Origin: Methylobacterium persicinum
GTDB lineage: Bacteria; Pseudomonadota; Alphaproteobacteria; Rhizobiales; Beijerinckiaceae
Assembly (NCBI RefSeq): GCF_022179525.1
Contig: NZ_BPQX01000018.1
Span: 62,001-126,000, forward strand
DNA: 64,000 bases
Reading direction: 5' to 3'
Position numbers and translations under genes: made by a program
The notes under the pieces: model-generated
What the model was told of the DNA's origin: nothing
The model's database searches: none
The model's input: only the letters and a program-made list of their open reading frames with translations
Part shown: piece by piece, positions 50,910-60,672 of the stretch
Numbering within the stretch: the first letter of the stretch is position 1
How the letters are laid out: each line of letters begins with the position of its first letter

Positions 50910-51899
50910 CTACTTCGCGCCCGAGGTGTCGTCCTTCTGCGGAACCTGGATATCGAGTTCCTTGGCCTTGTCGACCGCTTCCGGATTCGCCTGGGCCGGG
51001 GGCTCCTTGGTGGCCGGCGAGGACGGCGCCGTCGGCTCGGGCGGGATCACGCTCGACGGCTGGCCCTGCTGATCGCTGTCATGGGCGTCGGCCGGAGGGC
51101 TCGGGGCGTTGCGGTCGCTGCCATTGCCCTCAGGGCGGGGGCTGCCGGCGGGCTTCTCCATCGCCGGCTTGGCGGTGGAGAGGTCGGCGGGCTTGGCGGG
51201 GCTGTCCTTGCCCTCAGAACCCTTGTTGAGGGCCGGCTTGTCGGCGCTCGGCTTCTCGGCAGCGGCGGGCGCGGCCGGGGCGGGCTTATCCTCGGTCTTG
51301 CCCTCGCTCTTGCCCTCGTTCTTGGCCGCGGCCGGCTGGGCGGCGGGCTTGTCCTCGGCCTTGTCGGCGGCAGGCAGGGGCTTCGGGCTGTCGGACAGGG
51401 TGTGGAGGTAGGCGATGACGTTCGCCCGCTCCTGAGGCGAGGCAATGCCGGCGAACCCCATCTTGGTTCCCTTCACGTAGGCCTTGGGGCTCGTGAGGAA
51501 CTCGTCGAGGTCGGCATAGGTCCACTCGCCGCCCTTCTCCTTCATGCCGGCGGAATAGTCGAAGCCCTCGTGGGAGCCCTTCTTGCGCTCCACGACGTTC
51601 CACAGGTCCGGCCCGACCTTATTCGGGCCGCCCTTCTCGAAGCTGTGGCAGGCCTGGCAGGCCTTGGTGCCGGCTTGGCCCTTCTCGACGTTGGCGCTGG
51701 CCAGCCGGACGGCGATGGGCTCGACCTTCGCCTCGGCCGGGGCGGCGGCCTGCTCGGGTTGGGCCTCGGGCAGATCGTAGCCCGCCTTGCCGGCGGGTTT
51801 CGGGTGGTAGATCAGCTCGGCCACGAATCCGGAGCCGGCCGCGAACAGCAGGGCACCGAGCACGGCGCCGGCGATCTTGTTCACCTCGAACGCGTTCAT
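50910..51899 (-). CDS. Membrane-anchored cytochrome c (CycM-like) with long low-complexity tail
   Basis: The 329-residue protein has an N-terminal anchor (I-A-G-A-V-L-G-A-L-L-F-A-A-G). The class I cytochrome c domain covers about 65-170, with heme motif C81-Q-A-C-H85 and axial M147 in G-T-K-M-G-F-A. It resembles CycM, which feeds electrons to aa3 oxidase. Residues 171-329 are a disordered K/A/P/E/S-rich tail that CycM of rhizobia lacks. It is divergent from kdsB, as in other Rhizobiales. Confidence 0.9.
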   Translation of the reverse strand: MNAFEVNKIAGAVLGALLFAAGSGFVAELIYHPKPAGKAGYDLPEAQPEQAAAPAEAKVEPIAVRLASANVEKGQAGTKACQACHSFEKGGPNKVGPDLWNVVERKKGSHEGFDYSAGMKEKGGEWTYADLDEFLTSPKAYVKGTKMGFAGIASPQERANVIAYLHTLSDSPKPLPAADKAEDKPAAQPAAAKNEGKSEGKTEDKPAPAAPAAAEKPSADKPALNKGSEGKDSPAKPADLSTAKPAMEKPAGSPRPEGNGSDRNAPSPPADAHDSDQQGQPSSVIPPEPTAPSSPATKEPPAQANPEAVDKAKELDIQVPQKDDTSGAK

Positions 51900-52157
51900 G
51901 GGCCTCTCTACGTCCCCGGGGCGGCATCGGTGCGGACACACCATGCCGCCCGGCCCCACTCTGGAAGGCTTCGAGGGTGCCTTAGCCGCTTCCGGCCGAC
52001 CTTGACAATGCCGTGAGTGCCGAACTCAGGGTCGCGGGGGGCGGCGGGATGCAGAATTTCGCCGAAAGTGTCACCGGCCGGCGACGCGGGTGCGACAGGG
52101 GGGACAATCGGCCGCCGGCCTGATACAGACCCGAGCCTTACGCGGACCGTTCCAGCC

Positions 52158-52901
52158 ATGTCCGATCCTCTCGTCCTCATCCCGGCGCGACTCGCCGCCA
52201 CCCGCCTTCCCAACAAGCCCCTGGCCGACATCGCCGGCGAGCCGATGATCCTCCACGTCTGGCGCCGGGCGGTGGAGGCCGGGATCGGCCCCGTGGTCGT
52301 CGCCACGGACTCCCCGGAGATCGTCCGGGTGATCGAGGAGGCCGGCGGCCTCGCGGTGCTGACCCGTCCGGACCATCCGTCCGGCTCCGACCGCCTTGCC
52401 GAGGCCCTCGACAGCATCGATCCGGAGGGCCGTCACGACGTCGTCGTCAACGTCCAGGGCGACCTGCCGACCATCGATCCGGCGATCATCGGAGCCGCCA
52501 TCGTCCCCCTGGCCGACAAGGCGGTGGACATCGTCACCCTGTGCGCCCCGATCACCGACCCGGAGGAGGCGGACAATCCCAACGTGGTCAAGCTCGTCGG
52601 CCACGAGGTCGGACCACGCCGCCTGCGGGCCCTGTACTTCACCCGCGCCCGCGCCCCCTACGGCCCCGGTCCGCTCTGGCACCATATCGGCCTCTACGCC
52701 TACCGCCGGAAGGCGCTGATCCGCTTCGTCGCCCTGCCGCCGGGCGAGTTGGAGACCCGCGAGAAGCTGGAACAGCTCCGGGCCCTGGAGGCGGGCATGC
52801 GCATCGATGCGGTGATCGTCGACGATCTGCCCCTGGGCGTCGATACCCCCGCCGACCTCGACAAGGCCCGGGCGCTGATGCTGCGCCGCCGCCTCAACTG
52901 A
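52158..52901 (+). CDS. kdsB: CMP-KDO synthetase
   Basis: The 247-residue enzyme activates KDO with CTP for lipopolysaccharide core. Its N-terminus [16 protein letters not shown] is the nucleotide-binding motif. [10 protein letters not shown] and H-I-G-L-Y-A-Y-R-R are conserved. The ATG before [11 protein letters not shown] was chosen over a distant upstream in-frame ATG. pheA follows after 12 nt. Confidence 0.95.
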   Translation: MSDPLVLIPARLAATRLPNKPLADIAGEPMILHVWRRAVEAGIGPVVVATDSPEIVRVIEEAGGLAVLTRPDHPSGSDRLAEALDSIDPEGRHDVVVNVQGDLPTIDPAIIGAAIVPLADKAVDIVTLCAPITDPEEADNPNVVKLVGHEVGPRRLRALYFTRARAPYGPGPLWHHIGLYAYRRKALIRFVALPPGELETREKLEQLRALEAGMRIDAVIVDDLPLGVDTPADLDKARALMLRRRLN

Positions 52902-52913
52902 ACCCGGAACGCG

Positions 52914-53768
52914 ATGTCCGCACGCACCATCTCCTACCAGGGCGAGCCCGGGGCCAACTCGCACATCATCTGCTCCCGGGCCTACCCGGACTGGACGCCC
53001 CTGCCGTGCCCCACCTTCGAGGACGCCTTCGCGGCGGTGACGGAGGGCCGGGCGCAGCGGGCGATGATCCCCATCGAGAATTCCCTGGCCGGGCGGGTGG
53101 CCGACATCCACCACCTGATCCCGACCTCGACGCTGCACATCGTGGCCGAGCACTTCCTGCCGATCCACTTCCAGCTCCTGGCGCTGCCGGGCACGCCGGT
53201 CGAGGCGCTGAAGTCCGTCCATAGCCATGTCCACGCCCTGGGCCAGTGCCGGCGCATCATCCGCCGCCTCGGCCTGCGCGCCGTGGTGAGCGGCGACACG
53301 GCCGGCGCTGCGAGGGAGATCGCCGAGGCGGGCGATCCGAGCCGGGCGGCCCTCGCCCCCGCCCTGGCGGCGGAAGTCTACGGCCTCGACATCCTCGCCC
53401 GGGACGTGGAGGACGCGGCCCACAACACCACGCGCTTCGTGGTGTTCTCCCCCGATCAGGAGCCGGCGACGGGGGAGGGCCCCTTCGTGACGAGCTTCGT
53501 CTTCCGGGTGCGCAACATCCCGGCGGCCCTCTACAAGGCGCTGGGCGGGTTCGCCACGAACGGCGTCAACATGACGAAGCTCGAAAGCTACATGATCGAG
53601 GGCGAGTTTACGGCCACGCAGTTCTACGCTGAGGTCGATGGCCACCCCGAAGAGCCGGGCTTGCGCCGGGCGCTCGATGAGCTCGGCTACTTCTCGCGGG
53701 AGTTGCGGATCGTCGGGACCTATCCGGCCGACCCGTTCCGCGAGGCGACCCGGCCGGCGGCGGAGTAG
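52914..53768 (+). CDS. pheA: Prephenate dehydratase
   Basis: The 284-residue enzyme converts prephenate to phenylpyruvate in phenylalanine synthesis. It has the catalytic block (Y-Q-G-E-P-G-A-N-S, I-P-I-E-N-S-L-A-G-R-V, H-N-T-T-R-F) and a C-terminal ACT domain (R-N-I-P-A-A-L-Y-K-A-L-G-G-F-A). The ligand loop reads L-E-S-Y-M instead of the E. coli L-E-S-R-P. It has no chorismate mutase part. Adjacent to kdsB as in many Rhizobiales. Confidence 0.95.
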   Translation: MSARTISYQGEPGANSHIICSRAYPDWTPLPCPTFEDAFAAVTEGRAQRAMIPIENSLAGRVADIHHLIPTSTLHIVAEHFLPIHFQLLALPGTPVEALKSVHSHVHALGQCRRIIRRLGLRAVVSGDTAGAAREIAEAGDPSRAALAPALAAEVYGLDILARDVEDAAHNTTRFVVFSPDQEPATGEGPFVTSFVFRVRNIPAALYKALGGFATNGVNMTKLESYMIEGEFTATQFYAEVDGHPEEPGLRRALDELGYFSRELRIVGTYPADPFREATRPAAE

Positions 53769-53815
53769 GGAATCGATTTCTCGATGGCCTCTCGGAACGT
53801 CCCCGTATGCCAACC

Positions 53816-53909
53816 CCGTCATTGCGAGCGCAGCGAAGCAATCCAGGAATGCGCTTTGTTTTGAGGCGTCCCGCTGCCCTGGGTTGCTTCGCGTTGCTCG
53901 CAATGACGG
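53816..53909. repeat. REP-like intergenic palindrome, copy 7
   Basis: ccgtcattgcgagcgcagcgaagcaatccagga pairs with ccctgggttgcttcgcgttgctcgcaatgacgg. It lies between the convergent pheA and phosphatase genes. Confidence 0.85.
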
Positions 53910-53939
53910 GAAGGGCCCGCGCCCGCCCGAACGCCGCGC

Positions 53940-54665
53940 CTATTCCCGCCGGATCACCCGGTCCACGACCACGTCGGACCAGAAGCCCGGCCGGAAGTCG
54001 CGCTTCAGGGCCTCCGGATCGTAGACGGTCTCGACCCAGGTGAGGAAATCAAGGCCCCTCGGCTCGCCCTCGGTGAGGTAGCGGGCGAAGAACGCGTCGA
54101 GGATGCCGGTCTTGGCGAAGCGGAAATGGCCGTATCGCGCCGAGAGCTGCCGGGCCGCCTCCGCGACCGGACGCCCCTCGTGCAGGATCAGGTAGAGCGC
54201 CGCCGCGAGTCCCGCCCGGTCCGCCCCCGACTTGCAGTGCATCACCGCCGGATACTCGATCCCCTCGAAGAAGCGCTTGGCGGCGAGGATGGTCTCCCGG
54301 TCGGGCGCCTCCCGGGAGCGCAGCACGAACTCCACCAGGGCCAGCCCGTGGCGCTCGCAGGCCTCGCGCTGGAGGGGCCAGGAGCCATGCTCGCGCCCCC
54401 CGCGTAAGGAGATGATCGTGCGGACGCCCTCGGCCCGGAACCGGGCGAGCTGGTGTGGGCCGGGCTGGGCCGAACGCCACACCTGCCCCGTCCCGACCCG
54501 GTGGCGGTTGAGATAGGCGAGGCGGAACACCCCGTGGTCCACGAGCAGCATGTTCGCCCAGGCCATGATCCGTCCGCCGGGGCCGGCGATCGGCCGCTCG
54601 AATCGGGCGATGCGGGCCATGCGGCGGGCGTAGCGCGTCTCGGGCTTGAGGAAACGTTTGAGCAC
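53940..54665 (-). CDS. Dual-specificity/tyrosine phosphatase family protein
   Basis: The 241-residue protein has the phosphatase loop H-C-K-S-G-A-D-R-A-G near residue 148 (C-x5-R) and the upstream Y-R-S-A-Q-type region W-R-S-A-Q-P-G-P. The family acts on phosphotyrosine or on small phospho-compounds; substrate unknown. The start is a GTG at 54665; an internal ATG at 54623 is the alternative. It is convergent with pheA. Confidence 0.85.
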   Translation of the reverse strand: MLKRFLKPETRYARRMARIARFERPIAGPGGRIMAWANMLLVDHGVFRLAYLNRHRVGTGQVWRSAQPGPHQLARFRAEGVRTIISLRGGREHGSWPLQREACERHGLALVEFVLRSREAPDRETILAAKRFFEGIEYPAVMHCKSGADRAGLAAALYLILHEGRPVAEAARQLSARYGHFRFAKTGILDAFFARYLTEGEPRGLDFLTWVETVYDPEALKRDFRPGFWSDVVVDRVIRRE

Positions 54666-54828
54666 GGCGGGTCCGGGTGGCGACGGCCGCCTGTACCAGC
54701 CGGCCCGAGGCCGGGCAAATGGGCGACCGCGAAACGGCGCCGTTCTTGCCTTCACACCGCCCGGATGGGCGGCGAACCTGTGGGTCCGCTGCGGGTTGTC
54801 AGCCGGAGAAACAAGGGAGGCCGAGGCG

Positions 54829-55335
54829 ATGAGCACGCGCACCACCAGCATCCGCCGGGCCCGGGAGGCCGATATCGGCGGCTTGTCGAGGGTGTTCGAT
54901 GCGGCCTGGCGCGAGGCCTACCGTGGGATCATCCCCGGGGTGTCCCTCGAAAAGCTGATCTCGGCCCGGGGGCGGCCCTGGTGGCGGGCGGCTCTCAGCC
55001 GCGGGCGGCCCATCGCCGTGCTCGACACCGGCGAGACCATCGTAGGCTATGCCGCCTACGGGCGCGCCAGGAGCCGCGCCCTGGGGGCCGACGGCGAGGT
55101 GGATGAACTCTACCTGCTCCCCGAATACCAGGGCGTGGGCCTCGGGCGACGGCTGTTCAAGGCGGTCCGCAACGATCTTGCCGACCACGGCCTCGGGCGG
55201 CTCGGCGTCTGGACGCTGGAGGATAATATTCGGGCGGCTGCCTTCTACGAAAGTCTGGGGGGAACGCAGGGCCCCCTGGTTCCGGACCGGATCGCGGGGA
55301 TCACGCTGGCGAAGGTCGGCTACATCTTCACGTAA
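54829..55335 (+). CDS. GNAT family N-acetyltransferase
   Basis: The 168-residue protein has [17 protein letters not shown] (acetyl-CoA loop, about 94-110). [13 protein letters not shown] and W-R-E-A-Y-R-G-I are typical of the YdgE/tabtoxin-like group. The substrate is unknown. ggagg precedes the ATG. It overlaps no other gene and stands before ppa. Confidence 0.88.
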   Translation: MSTRTTSIRRAREADIGGLSRVFDAAWREAYRGIIPGVSLEKLISARGRPWWRAALSRGRPIAVLDTGETIVGYAAYGRARSRALGADGEVDELYLLPEYQGVGLGRRLFKAVRNDLADHGLGRLGVWTLEDNIRAAAFYESLGGTQGPLVPDRIAGITLAKVGYIFT

Positions 55336-55441
55336 TCGACCGGTTTTTGCCCCTCCGTACGGAAGGGCGATTTGCAGGCGGCGCGTGCGTGTCTATGACA
55401 CCCCCCACAGCGGAGACATCCGCCTCAGGGAGCGAGCCCCC

Positions 55442-55975
55442 ATGAACATCGACGCGATCTCGATCGGCAAGAATCCGCCGCATGACGTCAACGTCATCAT
55501 CGAGGTGCCGCTCGGCGGAGAGCCGATCAAGTACGAAATGGACAAGGAGGCCGGGGCGCTGGTCGTCGACCGGTTCCTCTACACCCCGATGTTCTATCCG
55601 GGGAACTACGGCTTCATCCCGCACACCCTTTCGGGCGACGGCGACCCCTGCGACGTGCTCGTCGCCAACACCCGCGCCATCGTGCCGGGGGCGATCATGA
55701 GCGTGCGCCCCGTGGGCGTGATGGTGATGCAGGACGAGGGTGGTGAGGACGAGAAGATCATCGCCGTGCCGTCGCGCCGCCTGACCAAGCGCTACGACCG
55801 GGTCGAGAACTACACCGACCTGCCGGAGATCACGATCCACCAGATCCAGCACTTCTTCGAGCACTACAAGGACCTGGAGCCCGGCAAGTGGGTGAAGTTC
55901 GTCCGCTGGGGCGACAAGGAAGAAGCCCACCGCCTCATCCTTGAGGGCATGGAGCGGGCAAAGAACAAGGCCTGA
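55442..55975 (+). CDS. ppa: Inorganic pyrophosphatase
   Basis: The 177-residue enzyme hydrolyses pyrophosphate to phosphate and drives biosynthetic reactions. The family motif [10 protein letters not shown] carries the metal-binding aspartates near residue 67, with N-Y-G-F-I-P and K-W-V-K-F conserved. The length is that of bacterial hexameric class I enzymes. It is followed by a bidirectional hairpin. Confidence 0.97.
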   Translation: MNIDAISIGKNPPHDVNVIIEVPLGGEPIKYEMDKEAGALVVDRFLYTPMFYPGNYGFIPHTLSGDGDPCDVLVANTRAIVPGAIMSVRPVGVMVMQDEGGEDEKIIAVPSRRLTKRYDRVENYTDLPEITIHQIQHFFEHYKDLEPGKWVKFVRWGDKEEAHRLILEGMERAKNKA

Positions 55976-55984
55976 GGGCGCATC

Positions 55985-56010
55985 CCCTCTCCCCGCCTGC
56001 GGGGAGAGGG
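55985..56010. terminator. Bidirectional hairpin between ppa and the UbiH-type gene
   Basis: ccctctccccgc pairs with gcggggagaggg (11-12 bp, minimal loop) between the two convergent stops. It probably ends both transcripts, although T-runs are poor. Confidence 0.6.
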
Positions 56011-56020
56011 AAACCTGCCC

Positions 56021-57274
56021 TCACCGCATCAGGCGCGGCACGCTGTCCCGCCGCTGCGCCGCCTCGCGGATGAAGAACCCCTTCAGCCCCGGGAGCCGGT
56101 CCACGAGGCCCAGGCCGAGGTCCCGGGCCAGACGGACGGGCAGGGCATCGTTGGAGAACAGGCGGTTGAGCCCATCCGTGGCCGCCGCCATCGCCAGGGT
56201 GTCGAAGCGGCGGGCCCGCTCGTAGGCCCGCAACACGTCCGGCCCCCCGGGATCGAGCCCGAGGCGGATCGCGTCGGTGATCCCCTCCGCCAGGGCCGCC
56301 GCATCGGCGAGGCCGAGGTTCAGGCCCTGCCCGGCGATGGGGTGGATGACGTGGGCCGCGTCCCCCAGGAGCGCGAGGCGCTCGGCCTGGAACGCCCGGG
56401 CGATCCCGAGGGACAGCGGGTAGCTGTGCGGCCCTGCCTCCAGGGCGATCTCCCCCAAGTCGAGGGTGAAGCGCCGGGCGATCTGCTGCAGCACCTCGTC
56501 CGGCTCTCCGGAGAGCAGGGCTTGCGCCTCCTCCGTCCGCTCCGTCCAGACGATAGAGGAGCGGTGGCCGAGGGCACCGCCGTCCCGCAGGGGCAGGATC
56601 GCGAAGGGGCCGGACGGCAGGAAGTGCTCGAAGGCCCGTCCCCCGTGCGGGCGGGCATGGGCGATGGTGGCGACGATCCCGACCTGGGGATAGGACCATC
56701 CGACCCAGCCGATTCGGGCCGCCTCGCGCAGGCGGGACCGGGCGCCGTCCGACGCGACGAGGAGGTCGGCTCCGGCATCCTCTCCGGTGCTGAGCGCCGC
56801 GAGGATCCTGCCGCCCTCGCAGGCCGCCCGGACCACCGACGCCGGCTCGACTTCGACCCCCGCCTCCGTGCAGCCCGCGAGGAGGGCGCCCCCGAGGGGC
56901 TCGGCCTCGACCATGTGGGCGAAGGGCTCGTCCGCCTCCCGGGGGGACTCGCCGAAGCTGAGGAAGACCGGCCGTACCGGGTCGGCGAGGCGGCTGTCGC
57001 TGATCTCCATCCGCGTGATCGGCTCTGCGGCCCCGTCGAGGGCATCCCAGATTCCGAGGCGCGTCAGCATCCGCCGTCCGCCCGCGGCGACGGCGTAGGC
57101 CCGGCCGCGGTGGCGCTCCGGTGCCGCGCCGCCAGGATCGAGGACGCGCACGTGAAGGGCCGCCCCGTTGGCGCGTTTCAGGGCGAGGGCCAGGGTCAGC
57201 CCGGCAAGGCCGCCGCCGGCGATCAGCACCGTGCGGCTGCCGGGGCGTGCGGTCTGACGCGCACTGACCGTCAT
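56021..57274 (-). CDS. UbiH/UbiF/COQ6 family FAD-dependent hydroxylase
   Basis: The 417-residue flavoprotein monooxygenase has the FAD-binding V-L-I-A-G-G-G-L-A-G-L near residue 16. The D-G-A-R-S motif lies near 178, and the second FAD motif L-L-G-D-A-A-H-V-I-H-P-I-A-G-Q-G-L-N-L-G near 290-310. It probably hydroxylates a polyprenyl ring in ubiquinone synthesis; which ring position cannot be said. It is divergent from tesB. Confidence 0.9.
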   Translation of the reverse strand: MTVSARQTARPGSRTVLIAGGGLAGLTLALALKRANGAALHVRVLDPGGAAPERHRGRAYAVAAGGRRMLTRLGIWDALDGAAEPITRMEISDSRLADPVRPVFLSFGESPREADEPFAHMVEAEPLGGALLAGCTEAGVEVEPASVVRAACEGGRILAALSTGEDAGADLLVASDGARSRLREAARIGWVGWSYPQVGIVATIAHARPHGGRAFEHFLPSGPFAILPLRDGGALGHRSSIVWTERTEEAQALLSGEPDEVLQQIARRFTLDLGEIALEAGPHSYPLSLGIARAFQAERLALLGDAAHVIHPIAGQGLNLGLADAAALAEGITDAIRLGLDPGGPDVLRAYERARRFDTLAMAAATDGLNRLFSNDALPVRLARDLGLGLVDRLPGLKGFFIREAAQRRDSVPRLMR

Positions 57275-57376
57275 CGTAACCTCCGTTCGCGCCGCGGCCG
57301 TGGACCGCGCGCCTGCGCAAGCCTATGTCGCATCCGAACCCGGAACGGAAACCCCGGGGCTGCGGATCTCTTCCGA

Positions 57377-58264
57377 ATGTCCGATGCCGACATTGACGCG
57401 ATGACCGAGGCGGTCGCCGAACTCATCGCCATCCTCGACCTCGAGCGGCTGGAGGTGGACCTCTTCCGCGGGCAAAACCCAAAGACCGGCTGGCGCCGGG
57501 TCTTCGGGGGCCAAGTGGTGGCCCAGGCCCTCGTCGCGGCCACCCGCACGGTGCCCGTCGACCGGCCGGTCCACTCTCTGCACGCCTATTTCCTCCTGCC
57601 GGGCGATCCCCGTGTGCCGATCGTCTACGAGGTCGAGCGCCTCCGCGACGGCCAGAGCTTCACGACCCGCCGGGTGAAGGCGATCCAGAACGGACGTGCG
57701 ATCTTCGCCACCACCGTCTCGTTCCAGGTGGTCGAGGACGGCTTCACCCACCGGCCCGCGATGCCCCCGGTTCCGGGGCCGGAGGATCTGCCGGACGCCC
57801 GCGATATCGCTGCGATGGCGGGTCTCGCCCTGCCGGAGGCCATCGCTGCCTACTTCGCCCGGCCGCGGCCCATCGAGCTGCGCCCCGTAGACCTCGGCCG
57901 CTACCGGGGAGGGGAGGGGCGGGAGCCGGTCTTCAATGTCTGGCTTCGGGCGGCGGCATCGCTGCCCGACGACGACGCCCTGCACCGGGCCGTCCTCGCC
58001 TACACCTCCGACATGACCCTGCTCGACGTGTCGCTGATCCCCCACGGCCGGTCGGTCTTCGATCCGCAGGTCCAGGCGGCGAGCCTCGACCACGCCCTGT
58101 GGTTCCACGGGCCGGTCCGGGCCGATACCTGGCTGCTCTACGCCCAGGACAGTCCGGCCGCCGCAGGGGCGCGGGGCTTCGCCCGGGGCCAGATCTTCGA
58201 CCGCGAGGGCCGACTCATCGCCTCCGTGGCGCAGGAGGGGTTGATCCGGCCACGGCTGGATTAA
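57377..58264 (+). CDS. tesB: Acyl-CoA thioesterase II
   Basis: The 295-residue protein has the double hotdog fold of TesB. F-R-G-Q-N-P-K and F-G-G-Q-V-V-A-Q-A-L lie in the first half. Y-T-S-D-M-T-L-L-D, with the catalytic aspartate, and H-A-L-W-F-H lie in the second. It hydrolyses medium- and long-chain acyl-CoA. A G/C-rich hairpin lies 17 nt after the stop. Confidence 0.94.
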   Translation: MSDADIDAMTEAVAELIAILDLERLEVDLFRGQNPKTGWRRVFGGQVVAQALVAATRTVPVDRPVHSLHAYFLLPGDPRVPIVYEVERLRDGQSFTTRRVKAIQNGRAIFATTVSFQVVEDGFTHRPAMPPVPGPEDLPDARDIAAMAGLALPEAIAAYFARPRPIELRPVDLGRYRGGEGREPVFNVWLRAAASLPDDDALHRAVLAYTSDMTLLDVSLIPHGRSVFDPQVQAASLDHALWFHGPVRADTWLLYAQDSPAAAGARGFARGQIFDREGRLIASVAQEGLIRPRLD

Positions 58265-58281
58265 AGCCCCAGGCGGAACGT

Positions 58282-58304
58282 GCCCGGCGTCTTTCACGCC
58301 GGGC
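58282..58304 (+). terminator. Hairpin after tesB
   Basis: The stem gcccggcgt / acgccgggc with a ctttc loop lies just past the tesB stop. A ctttttg run follows after 6 nt, so termination is plausible. Confidence 0.6.
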
Positions 58305-58356
58305 TTCGCGCTTTTTGCGCAACATGCCCGATCTGCAGGCATCGGAGGCATAGACC

Positions 58357-58373
58357 TGCGCAATCGATTGGCA
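58357..58373. promoter_or_regulatory. Near-palindromic site upstream of glnK promoter
   Basis: tgcgcaatcgattggca is a 17-nt near-perfect dyad centred about 70 nt upstream of the candidate sigma-54 promoter, a distance used by NtrC enhancers. Its sequence is not the classical NtrC site, so the assignment is a guess. Confidence 0.3.
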
Positions 58374-58435
58374 TGACGGCGGCTAATTTGCAGGCATGCC
58401 GCCGTTCCGGGCGGTCTCGCACGGTTAAGCTTGGG

Positions 58436-58451
58436 TGGCACAGTCCTTGAA
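58436..58451 (+). promoter_or_regulatory. Candidate sigma-54 promoter of glnK-amtB
   Basis: tggcac (58436-58441), 5 nt, ttgaa (58447-58451) matches TGGCAC-N5-TTGCA except that the C of the -12 GC is A. It is 112 nt upstream of glnK. NtrC-RpoN control of glnK-amtB is common, which supports it. Confidence 0.55.
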
Positions 58452-58454
58452 TAG

Positions 58455-58901
<447 letters not shown>

Positions 58902-59001
58902 TCGGATCGGCTGCGGCGGCTAAGCCGGCCGCACCCGTTCGACCCCCGATTTCCTTTTCCGACCATCAACACCGCGAATAGCGACCGGGAGCCCCGTGCC
59001 C

Positions 59002-60501
59002 ATGAAACTCCGTACTGCCCTCACGCTCGGCCTGGGAGGGGCGGCCCTCGCCCTCCTTCTGGTCGAGCCCTCGCTCGCGCAGACGCCGGTCCCCGAGGCC
59101 GCGTCCCCGCCCCCGTCACCGATCCCGAACAAGGGCGACACCGCCTGGATGCTCATCTCTTCGGCCCTGGTGCTGATGATGAGCGTGCCCGGCCTCGCCC
59201 TGTTCTACGGCGGCCTCGTCCGCACCAAGAACATGCTCTCGGTCCTCACGCAGGTCTTCGCGATCGTCGCGATCGTCGGCCTTCTCTGGGTGTTCTACGG
59301 CTACAGCCTCGCCTTCACCAACGGCGGCGGCATCAACGACTTCATCGGCGGCTTCTCGAAGGCGTTCCTGAAGGGCGTCGATCCGAATTCCACGGTCGCG
59401 ACCTTCTCCAACGGCGTCGTGATCCCCGAATACGTCTACATCTGCTTCCAGATGACGTTCGCGATGATCACCCCGGCCCTCATCGTTGGCGCCTTCGCCG
59501 AGCGGATGAAGTTCTCGGCCCTGGTGGTCTTCATGATCCTCTGGGTGACGATCATCTACTTCCCGATGGCGCACATGGTCTGGTACTGGGCCGGCCCGGA
59601 CGCCGTCGGCAACGCCGCCAAGGCCCTCGCCTCGGCCACCGACGACGCCGCCAAGTCGTCGGCGCAGGCCGCCCTCGACGCCGTCAACAAGGATGCGGGC
59701 TTCCTCTTCCAGAAGGGTGCCCTCGACTTCGCCGGCGGCACCGTGGTGCACATCAACGCGGGCATCGCCGGCTTCGTCGGCTGCCTGATGATGGGCAAGC
59801 GCATCGGCTACGGCCGCGACCTGCTCGCCCCGCACTCCCTGACCATGACCATGATCGGCGCCTCGCTCCTGTGGGTCGGCTGGTTCGGCTTCAACGCCGG
59901 TTCGAACCTCGAGTCCAACGGCACCACGGCGCTCGCCATGCTCAACACCTTCGTCGCGACCTGCGGCGCGGCGGTGGCGTGGTTGTTCGCCGAGTGGGCG
60001 ATCAAGGGCAAGCCGTCTCTCCTCGGCATGGTCTCGGGCGCCATCGCGGGTCTCGTGGCGGTCACCCCGGCCTCCGGCTTCGCCGGCCCGATGGGCTCGA
60101 TCGTCCTCGGCCTCGTGGCCGGCGTGGTCTGCTTCATCATGTGCTCGACGGTGAAGAACGCCCTGGGCTACGACGACTCCCTCGACGTGTTCGGCGTGCA
60201 CTGCATCGGCGGCATCCTCGGCGCCCTGGCGACGGGCATCCTCGTCGATCCGAACCTCGGCGGCGTCGGCATCCCGGACTACACCACCAAGCCTGGCGAG
60301 CTGACCGTCGGCGCCTACGACATGATGAGCCAGTTCATCGTGCAGGCTGAGGCCGTCGGCCTGACCCTGCTTTGGTCGGGCGTCGGTTCTGCGATCCTCT
60401 ACAAGCTCGTCGACCTGACGATCGGCCTGCGCGTGACGCAGGAAGAGGAGCGCGAGGGCCTCGACATCGCCGATCACGGCGAGCGCGCCTACAACTACTG
60501 A
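59002..60501 (+). CDS. amtB: Ammonium transporter AmtB
   Basis: The 499-residue protein has a signal peptide (L-T-L-G-L-G-G-A-A-L-A-L-L-L) and 11 membrane segments. It has the pore signature D-F-A-G-G-T-V-V-H-I-N-A-G and H-C-I-G-G-I-L-G, with both pore histidines. It conducts ammonium across the inner membrane under GlnK control. The ATG at 59002 was chosen; a GTG two codons upstream is nearer the GGGAG. A strong terminator follows. Confidence 0.96.
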   Translation: MKLRTALTLGLGGAALALLLVEPSLAQTPVPEAASPPPSPIPNKGDTAWMLISSALVLMMSVPGLALFYGGLVRTKNMLSVLTQVFAIVAIVGLLWVFYGYSLAFTNGGGINDFIGGFSKAFLKGVDPNSTVATFSNGVVIPEYVYICFQMTFAMITPALIVGAFAERMKFSALVVFMILWVTIIYFPMAHMVWYWAGPDAVGNAAKALASATDDAAKSSAQAALDAVNKDAGFLFQKGALDFAGGTVVHINAGIAGFVGCLMMGKRIGYGRDLLAPHSLTMTMIGASLLWVGWFGFNAGSNLESNGTTALAMLNTFVATCGAAVAWLFAEWAIKGKPSLLGMVSGAIAGLVAVTPASGFAGPMGSIVLGLVAGVVCFIMCSTVKNALGYDDSLDVFGVHCIGGILGALATGILVDPNLGGVGIPDYTTKPGELTVGAYDMMSQFIVQAEAVGLTLLWSGVGSAILYKLVDLTIGLRVTQEEEREGLDIADHGERAYNY

Positions 60502-60520
60502 GCCTCATGCTCTGACGACG

Positions 60521-60556
60521 AAGGCCCCGGCTCCTGCGAGCCGGGGCCTTTCTTAT
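60521..60556 (+). terminator. Rho-independent terminator of glnK-amtB
   Basis: A 13-bp stem (aaggccccggctc / gagccggggcctt) with a ctgc loop is followed by tcttattt, 20 nt after the amtB stop. Confidence 0.9.
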
Positions 60557-60564
60557 TTGCATGG

Positions 60565-60660
60565 CCGTCCTTGCGAGCACAGCGAAGCAATCCAGGGGCG
60601 GAGGTCCGCTTTCCGAACGTCGCGCTTCCCTGGATTGCTTCGCTCCGCTCGCAAGGACGG
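60565..60660. repeat. REP-like intergenic palindrome, copy 8
   Basis: ccgtccttgcgagcacagcgaagcaatccaggg pairs with ccctggattgcttcgctccgctcgcaaggacgg. The compensated change (CCTT with AAGG in the opposite arm) shows that pairing is preserved. It sits between convergent amtB and serA. Confidence 0.88.
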
Positions 60661-60672
60661 GCGTGGGTGTCG

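Noticed and set aside
56342-57376. N-terminal extension of tesB running over the UbiH-type gene
   Set aside because: The extension is antisense to the hydroxylase gene; TesB homologues start near 57377.
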